Assembly: GCA_963669155.1 (NCBI GenBank)
Contig: OZ022591.1
Span: 18,585,385-18,649,384, forward strand
DNA from: Arbacia lixula
Taxonomy: Eukaryota; Echinodermata; Echinoidea; Arbacioida; Arbaciidae
Reading direction: 5' to 3'
Length of the DNA stretch: 64,000 nucleotides
Part shown: positions 56,949 through 64,000 of the stretch, piece after piece
Position numbering within the stretch: the first letter of the stretch is position 1
Layout of the letters: every line of letters begins with the position of its first letter
The notes under the pieces: generated by a model
Databases searched by the model: none
The model's input: the letters and a program-made list of their open reading frames with translations, nothing else
Told to the model about the DNA's origin: nothing
Translations under genes and position numbers: made by a program

Positions 56949-57440
56949 AGAGATAGTTCACTCTGAGATTACTTTGCTTTCAATGAAAGGATACCCTTAA
57001 AAAACTCATTCGGGAAGGTTTGATGAAAATCCATCAAAGGATAAGAATTAAAGTTAGTTATAAACTTCTGAACCTTTCAAGTGTTTATTTTGTGAGGTCA
57101 CATGTACGAGGTGCTCTCCCATAATTATGTTGAGTACAATTTTTTTTTCGAAAGTGTGTATCCTTTTACCTGCGCATATGATACATAATTAGTAAGACGT
57201 TTAAATTACACACATACCTGTATGAGAAACAAATTTCGTTGTCAAAAACAGTAAAAGAGAATTGATTATGCGCACAGCATATGGGAGGGCACCTCGCACG
57301 TGACGTCACAAAATTGAAATTTCAAAAGATCATAACTTTCTTATCCTTTGAAGGATTTTCGTCACACCTATTATGGGTTTTTTTTTCATGCTGGTTCTGC
57401 TTTCTTTAAACCAACTTATTTTGGGGGTGAACTGTCACCT
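56949..57440. mobile_element. GGGAGAGC-family MITE (copy 4), TTAA-flanked
   Basis: Starts AGAGATAGTTCACTCTGAGA after TTAA (56,945-48) and ends GGGTGAACTGTCACCT before TTAA (57,441-44). It has the family's paired GGTGCTCTCCCATAATTATG and GGGCACCTCGCACGTGACGT arms. Most complete copy in the window, 492 bp. Confidence 0.88.
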
Positions 57441-57694
57441 TTAACTGAACCCAATGCACCATTTCCATCCCGTGCATACCACTGTGTGTTGTACATATTT
57501 ATACAACCATCATCATTATTATGTTTCTAACGAAAATCAGGGGATATCAATTCCAGTCTGATTCAACTTTCATGTTAGCAAACAAAGTTGAATGAAATAT
57601 GCATTTGTATCTAACAACAAAAGAACGGGCAATTTATAAGAGGGCGAATGTGCAAGGGTTGAATCGAGATAATTATAGGGAGCTAGGCTTGGGG

Positions 57695-57713
57695 AGGAGA
57701 GAGAGAGAGAGAG

Positions 57714-57768
<55 letters not shown>

Positions 57769-57790
57769 AGAGAGAGAGGGGGGAGAGAGA

Positions 57791-57844
<54 letters not shown>

Positions 57845-57870
57845 CGAAGAGAGAGAGAGAGAGGTGGGGG
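57695..57870. repeat. (GA)n microsatellite
   Basis: Almost pure GA run with GGGG interruptions. Confidence 0.95.
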
Positions 57871-57879
57871 AGAGAGGGG

Positions 57880-59890
57880 GGGGTAGAGACACTCCCAATA
57901 TTAAGCGAAGGAAAGAAGACATACAGAGAGAAAAAAATAAAGGTATGTACATTGTATTTGTACTTGTTTGTGTGTTACCCCGGTGTTACCCCGGCGAAGA
58001 GATGAGTCGAGATGTGAAATATGATTATAGAAATGTAGGAAAGGGGGATGGTGGACAGAGAGGGCGGGGGGGGGGGGTGGCAGACACAAATGTATGTGTT
58101 TGTATATATCTGTGTCTTTTGAGCGTAGCGTGAGAGATACATGGAGACGAATAGTCATGCAGACATGCAGATCGAGAGAGCGAACGATTTGAGGTGGATA
58201 GAGAAGGATCGAGGGATAAGAAAGTGAATGAGAGAGAAAGGGAATTAGATTCTTCATCAGAGACAGTGAAAAAATAAGTGAGGCGGAGGGAGCGAGTGAG
58301 AAAGAGACGGTGAAATACATAAGGAGCCCTGGAAAATTATGTTAAAAAATGAAAAAATCATCTTTCAAAATCCTTTTGTAGGCTTATACGCGTATGAAGA
58401 AAAACTAATTGTAGGCCTATGTGTGTAAAAACGTATTTCTAATGATGTGTCAAATGCACAAATGATATATATCTTTTTGAGACAAAAAGGTAACCCCAAA
58501 ACTTTTAAGCTGAGATGGCACTATTGGTAAATACGATGCGCTCTTTCCAATGGTGAAAGTCACAAATTTCATCTATTTCAAAGACACTGGGCGTAACTTT
58601 CACATTTTGTCACACCTTTGTCATCTGTATAGGTATAAAGAGCGTAACTCGAGATACGAACGGTATACAAATTGGAAAGAAAACATTAAAGTTGGCACAG
58701 GAAAAGAATCTTTACATACATTTTTTTTTGCCATACTACATTGTAGAACCAACAAATATTATGAAATAGCACAGCAGAAGATTTAACGTAGGCCGTGTGC
58801 CAACATACATCGTTTTGCTTTGAAAGCACTCTCCGGAGGAGCGGTTCCAGCTTATTGTTTGCCAAAAGTCTAGAACGATATCCCAACTTATCCCAAACAG
58901 CGCGCAGGCATTCCTCAGCGGTGATATATCAAATCTGCAAAAGAACTATGTGATTATTAGGGCTATGAAAAGTGAAGAAATTTCCATCATGCGTGCTACA
59001 ATGAAATGTATATACTTGTCACGCAAACTTCGTCAAACATATAGCTGAGGCGGGGTAAGGGGGTGAGATGTTCATCATTCCTTTATGTTCAACATTTGAA
59101 CATTTTAAAAATTGCAAATTCAGTAGGCCAATATAGATTTCGCCCATTTCTTTCAAAATGATAAAAATAAGTTTGATTGAGAAATTTTATCTGTTGTGAA
59201 GATGTAATAAATATTATGTCATTCATCCCCTTTTAAAATGACCGAGCTTCGAAATTATTAGAATGGCATGTTTGACTCGATATAACATGAACATTGTGTT
59301 TTTCAAAATTAGATGTATTGATTAAAAAAAAAATGTGAGGGATTGGTATCACAACCATCTTCATCAAAATTATACTGCGTCTCACAATCACGAAATTGTT
59401 AACATTTCAACATGATATTTCTTTAATCATGCAGAGTTTTATGAGAAAGGCTATCAATTGTTCTGTCAATTCCGATCAAGTCACTGATATCAGCGAAAGC
59501 ATATTCGAGAAACGGTTTGGCATACGAGCAGCATTATGAGTTTGAGGTCACATGCCAGTGGAGAAACATTTCCATGGTTTTCACTGGTGCCGAACCGCCC
59601 AAAGGTTGGTGCCGACATCGTCTTGGGACAATAATCTGTTGCCGAGTTACCAGGACCTCTTCTCGCGTTTATCGCAATATTCGGCTTGTTTAGAAAGACT
59701 GTGAGATACAGGAATCGGACATGTCATGGTGTAACATGTACATTACACGATCTTTTAGCGTATGTTTGTATGAACTCTACCTGTTTTACCTCCTTCTGTC
59801 GCACATTACGCAACCAGCATTATAATTGTGACCGCGCGCTTCGTCGATTGGCATTCTAAGCTAAGATTGTTAGAACTTCGTTATTATTTC
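57880..59890. other. Intergenic stretch upstream of POLR2D
   Basis: GA-rich tail to about 58,320, a small GGGAGAGC-MITE-like centre near 58,420-58,490, then AT-rich DNA. No gene recognised. The last 100 bases should hold the POLR2D promoter; an inverted CCAAT box (GATTGGC) lies about 50 bases before the ATG. Confidence 0.5.
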
Positions 59891-59896
59891 GTCAAG

Positions 59897-59963
59897 ATGT
59901 CATCCTTTGTACCAGGCCAGGAAGAACAAGAAGAAGATGCATCGGAGCTCAAATTTCCTAAAG
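59897..59963 (+). CDS. POLR2D: POLR2D (Rpb4) first coding exon
   Basis: Encodes MSSFVPGQEEQEEDASELKF then PK plus one base before GTAATT. The EEDAS-L-FPK segment matches the start of the Rpb4 subunit of RNA polymerase II, which with Rpb7 forms the stalk. In the family FPK is followed by Glu, whose codon starts with G, fitting the split codon. The remaining exons were not found before the window end. A 2 kb mobile element sits in this first intron. Confidence 0.82.
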
Positions 59964-60181
59964 GTAATTGGTTGATAATTTGATGGTATTTTGATGCATG
60001 GGTATGCTAAAAGAGTAGTAGTATAGTAAGCAAGCCCTATCACGTTTATGACAATTATGTTGTCCCACTCGTTGAATTTCATGCTTGTCAATGTTTTCAC
60101 ACGTCACTCGTGACTCGTGTGGAACAAAATTCGTAAAATTTAAATAAGAAAAGATTCCTGTCATATTTTCACCTCCTAGTG

Positions 60182-62166
60182 TTACTGCGACCAGCCCGCT
60201 CACGCAGTAAGCGGGCTGCGTTGCACCGAGCATTGGTGCAAGGGAGTCGAGATTAGCAGTGATCATTTTAGAAAATATCATCAATTATATTGCGCAGAAC
60301 TTCAAGCTATTGAACACACTTACGGAGAATACAGACATGAATACTTCCGTAGTTGGGTCGAAGATGAATTTAGACCATGATGGGTTTTTTTTCTTGTAAA
60401 CGAACCATAGTACGGTGGTCAGAATTAATGCAGCTGCGATACATGTAGACCTATATGAAGATTGCAGACTTTTTGAAGTTTATGCGCATGCGCCAGATAC
60501 GATTTGTGTGTGTTACGTTTTCAACAACAATCCATTACCGTAGCACTCTTTTCAGATCATTGTTTTTTTCTTTTTTTCATTATTATTGGAAAAGATTTTA
60601 TATTCCAATTTTTATTTCATTGTATTTGAAAATTAATTTTTTGGGATTTATCATATTTTGCATATTTGTTTGTCCGTAATTTTTTTGTTTGTTTTTAAGA
60701 GCAACTTTTTTCAACCCAATAATGCCACCCCGCTGAGCCATACCTGCTACATGTGTAATATACTTGCTGTATATATACACATGTTCAGGTCCATAGGCAA
60801 TTGGACTGTTTTAAAGTCTTCCTAAGATTCATACATTAATTCCATGCCCCCAAATCTTCAAAATAATATCAGCTTACCAATTCATTAGGAGAAAATCCAA
60901 GATTTATTCCCGTTCAGCTTATGTAGTAGCGTCTGCTCTCCGCTATGTTTACACGTCGAATGACCGTTATTAGCATACAAAAAGAAATTTCCACCGTGAC
61001 TAGTCTCTATCAAAGTCTGATGGCATTATTAAGCTCTTAATTTGTAGAAGCTCATATGTCAAGTTTTGTAGCAGACAAAAAATAAAAACATTGTACCCAG
61101 GTTATAATGAACATTTACGTGTCATTGAATATAAATAAATAAAACTGCCAACTTAATGAGATTTTGTCATTTATTTCTAAATTATAAATCGTAACAACAT
61201 TTAAGCACAAATAATATCGCGAGGGCTATTGTGTGCACAGCCTGGATGTTTACAAACATGCTATCGGCACTTCTTTCGCTGAGCCAACTATCGTCCTCTC
61301 CGTTACGTGTCAAATAAGGGCTAGGGGGAGCTACGAACTTTAACACGAAATTTTCCTGAGGTTAGAAAGCTGACGAGTCGTGAAACCTGATTAGCAAAAC
61401 TACTTAGAATTGTGAGTAAAAGATTATGTCTTTCATTTTAATTTGCGAGTCATATTCCAATTAGTGCAAGGAAGATGGCCTGCAAGTGATTTCATTTAAT
61501 TTACGCAAATTAAATAGTTATGCGTATTTGAAATTATAGGCCGTTCTGCCTTACTTCGTACACACGGCCTGTAGAGTTTGAAGCTGGTGCGCTGAGCTAG
61601 ATTTCAGTGATGGTGGTGCATGGTATAAGGAACATTGGAAGATTCGGCCCTATTTCTCTTACAAAATCCTCGATCCGTCTTTGAAGTTTATAACATAGAA
61701 GTTAATGATATTTTGGTCACTTTAAATGACACAATTAATTAAAATCAGGTTGATAATTTGCACAATCAAAACAATAAAAAATCACTTTTCTCATGCATAT
61801 TCATCAATAGCGCTAAATACGGTCATCAGAGCGAAAGCGTCATCATCATGAATATTATTTTGCGCATGCATACGAAGTCATTAAACAGCCAAGATGGCAG
61901 TCTGGAAGCACCTCGCTTTGTTAGGCCATGGTTAGACAGACACATGAAGGGGAAATTGGTAACGTTACTCAATATTTTCCATCATTTTCTTACTGCAGAC
62001 ATATGGAAGTTACATTCAACCATTCATATGTGATAAATATACTTGAAATTAGTAATTCATCCATGTGCACGGGTCGATTATTCATTAGTAGTCGCACCCG
62101 ACATGCAAGGAAATCGGGGGCGAGCCCTCAGGACGCTCCCGCTGTGCGGGAGCAGTCCCGGGGCTA
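60182..62166. mobile_element. Hairpin-ended element (copy B), 9-bp target duplication
   Basis: Inverse of copy A at 19,349-20,485. It starts TTACTGCGACCAGCCCGCTC and ends GCAGTCCCGGGGCTA. CTCCTAGTG flanks it exactly on both sides (60,173-181 and 62,167-175). It is about 850 bp longer than copy A, the extra part lying around 60,740-61,560. The ends are not good inverses of each other, but each carries a strong hairpin. A 9-bp duplication fits Mutator-like elements; class left open. Confidence 0.85.
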
Positions 62167-62259
62167 CTCCTAGTGCAGTAGTGGCTATAACAGGGAGAGA
62201 TGCAGTAAAGAGGGTTTGGAAATAGTTTGGAAAGAAGATTTTTTTTAACAGCCTTCTGT

Positions 62260-62450
62260 CTAAATAGAGGCCGATTCTTTTTTTGATGGGGGTTGAGTAA
62301 AAAATGGGGCGAGGTGTTTTTTGAGGGTTTAAAGTGTAACAGAAATTAAAAAAATATTATAAGGCATTTATTGAATGTGTTAATTCTTTAATGTCGTAGA
62401 TGGCGTTATCGTGATTACTCAGATGGGCGGTAGATTTAAAAGAAAAAATA
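62260..62450. repeat. Fragment related to the interior of the 882-bp element
   Basis: GGGGTTGAGTAAAAAATGGG and ATGTCGTAGATGGCGTTATC are inverses of sequence near 51,030 and 50,675. Here the sequence is continuous; there it is interrupted by a SINE. Confidence 0.7.
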
Positions 62451-62815
62451 GTGGGAACTCTTACATTTACACGCACCGGGAAGCAACGGCATGCAGGCGG
62501 AATGCTGCGAAGACCTGTCCTGAAGGGCTGACGTCGTGATGAAATCCACTCTGTCTCTAGTCTAGAGGAAGTGCCAATGTTTCTTCAGCAGAGTGTGATG
62601 AATCTGACCCAGAAATCATGTTTTTTATGACTGAAACTGTTCAATTTAAAATGAGGTGTAGGTTAAAGGTCAGGCTAAAGTTAAGGAAATTATTAGTGAC
62701 TTAGTCTTAGACAGAGTTATATAGGAATATCAGGGTAAGGGTGAAATTATTCCATCAAATTGTGGAATAAGAAATTACATTCATTTCAAATTTAGATGAA
62801 CCCTAATTTTCAATA

Positions 62816-64000
62816 CAGGCAAACCCCGTTATAACGAGGTAGCCGGGACCAACACATTTTCCTCGCTATAGCAGATTGCTCGCTACATGATCAGTACATG
62901 ATCATAATATACAGAAATATATGCATATGGGACTACACATGTACAATGACGTATTCACTGCTAGTACAGGTGTGTTGTAATCAAACAGAACTGACTAGCT
63001 TTAAAAGTCACTAAAATGATTAACAGCACAGTTGAAAATGTAAATAAACGTCATTTCCAACGTCTCCGTTTACCGACAGATGAAGCAACGGGGAGGCTTA
63101 CAGTGTACCGGTACATGTAAATTGTACGCGCCTGTATGCATGCTAGCGCTGGCATGAACGTGCGTTATGCGCCTTCATACACGTACACGATCATACACAC
63201 TAGCATCACATCGAGGCTCTCGTACTTGTGTGAAACTCCCTTTGCCATGTGCGTACGTATTGGTTAAGCTCGGAGCAGTACCGAATAAAGTGTGACGTGA
63301 ATGGCATTCAAGATGTGTGATAGCGCAGGTTGTGTGAATGGGATATGGATGTATGAGTGGTTTTGAAGCTAGGAATGGAGATCGCCTTATCATGATGCAA
63401 GAGCATGCTTGGGTCGCCGTGAAAGTTTGTTCGTGATAGCTTGACAACAACCAATCATATTTACACCTGTGGTCGAGCCCACTTTCGTCCTCAAACATTC
63501 ACCCAATCACTTCAACTTAACGAGACACACCCCTTTTATTCTGGAACCTTCCTTCCCAATGTACGTTTCTTAGGCATACAAAAGCAAGAACGACCAACCA
63601 ATCAGCAACAGCTTATCTGTGTTGCTATGCGTAAGGAAAGGAACCCCACCGCCGCGCGCCATGCCTTACTCTACATGACGTAAAGTTCAGTGGGGAAACC
63701 CCGCAGATTTTGTGACACATGCGCAGTGGCCTTCTCGCAGCACTCGCAAGGAGAGGAAATCCATGTACTCTCACTACAGTACATGTACATATGTACTGTT
63801 GTATTATACATGTATGCACACCATGTGCCCTCTTGCACGTGTCAATTTGTGTGCATAGATTCTTGCACGGCATGCGTGATCAGTCTCTCGCGAGGCGATG
63901 TGTTTGACGGTGCAAAATCATCGCTTATGTTTGTTGTTGCATTTCCCTCGCTGGGCGGCGTGGCTGAAGCGAGTGCTCGTAATAACGGGGTCAATTTCCT
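62816..64000. mobile_element. Tigger/pogo-like element (copy 2), cut by the window end
   Basis: After TA (62,814-815) it starts CAGGCAAACCCCGTTATAAC and follows the same order as 10,071-11,198, including CATTTCCCTCGCTGGGCGGC near the window end. The right inverted end lies outside the window. Confidence 0.82.

Noticed and set aside
57683-58133. Glu/Arg-rich frames
   Set aside because: (GA)n microsatellite.
60000-64000. Search for POLR2D exon 2
   Set aside because: No sequence resembling the conserved NSEVHMLLEHR region was found; it must lie outside the window or be missed.

Overview
This 64 kb window looks like nuclear DNA of a marine invertebrate deuterostome, most likely an echinoderm such as a sea urchin. 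That placement is inference. It rests on the close but not vertebrate-like proteins of three host genes, on AT-rich introns packed with small palindromic DNA elements, and on long foldback elements of a kind described in sea urchins. Everything host-like is split by GT-AG introns.

Three conserved host genes were rebuilt exon by exon. OTUD3 is a deubiquitinase on the minus strand, with eight coding exons from 18,207 down to 5,133 (409 residues). SPAG7 is an R3H-domain protein on the minus strand, with six coding exons from 51,322 down to 42,660 (265 residues). POLR2D encodes the Rpb4 subunit of RNA polymerase II; only its first coding exon is seen, on the plus strand at 59,897-59,963, and the rest must lie beyond the window. 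Reading phases agree at every junction of the first two genes. They are unrelated housekeeping genes rather than one pathway. Two further genes lie inside host introns on the same strand: a four-finger C2HC zinc-finger reading frame in the last OTUD3 intron, and an acidic reading frame resembling P2X7-ballast-type proteins in SPAG7 intron 1.

Layout. 1-3,850: a non-LTR retrotransposon with an uninterrupted reading frame (N-terminal zinc finger, reverse transcriptase, restriction-like endonuclease). 5.1-18.2 kb: OTUD3, its introns holding an inverted-repeat-bounded element with the zinc-finger frame and a 157-bp satellite rich in nuclear-receptor half-sites, a Tigger-like element and several palindromic MITEs. 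18.4-29.5 kb: MITEs, a nested pair of elements in TTAGGG-like repeats, a 5.2 kb DNA element sitting inside a MITE, and a SINE. 29.5-41.8 kb: retroelement graveyard with three LINE remnants, one split by a TAA-flanked element and one by another insert, plus broken Ty3/gypsy and BEL/Pao fossils. 42-51.3 kb: SPAG7, whose last exon grades into a degenerate tandem array. 50.1-51.2 kb: a four-level nest of insertions ending about nine bases from the SPAG7 first splice donor. 51.5-56.7 kb: a foldback element with two 880-bp inverted arms that are nearly identical. 57-64 kb: MITEs, POLR2D exon 1, a 2 kb element with a 9-bp target duplication, and a second Tigger-like element running off the window end.

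Most short open frames fall in GA/CT runs, satellites or MITE arms and are not called as genes.
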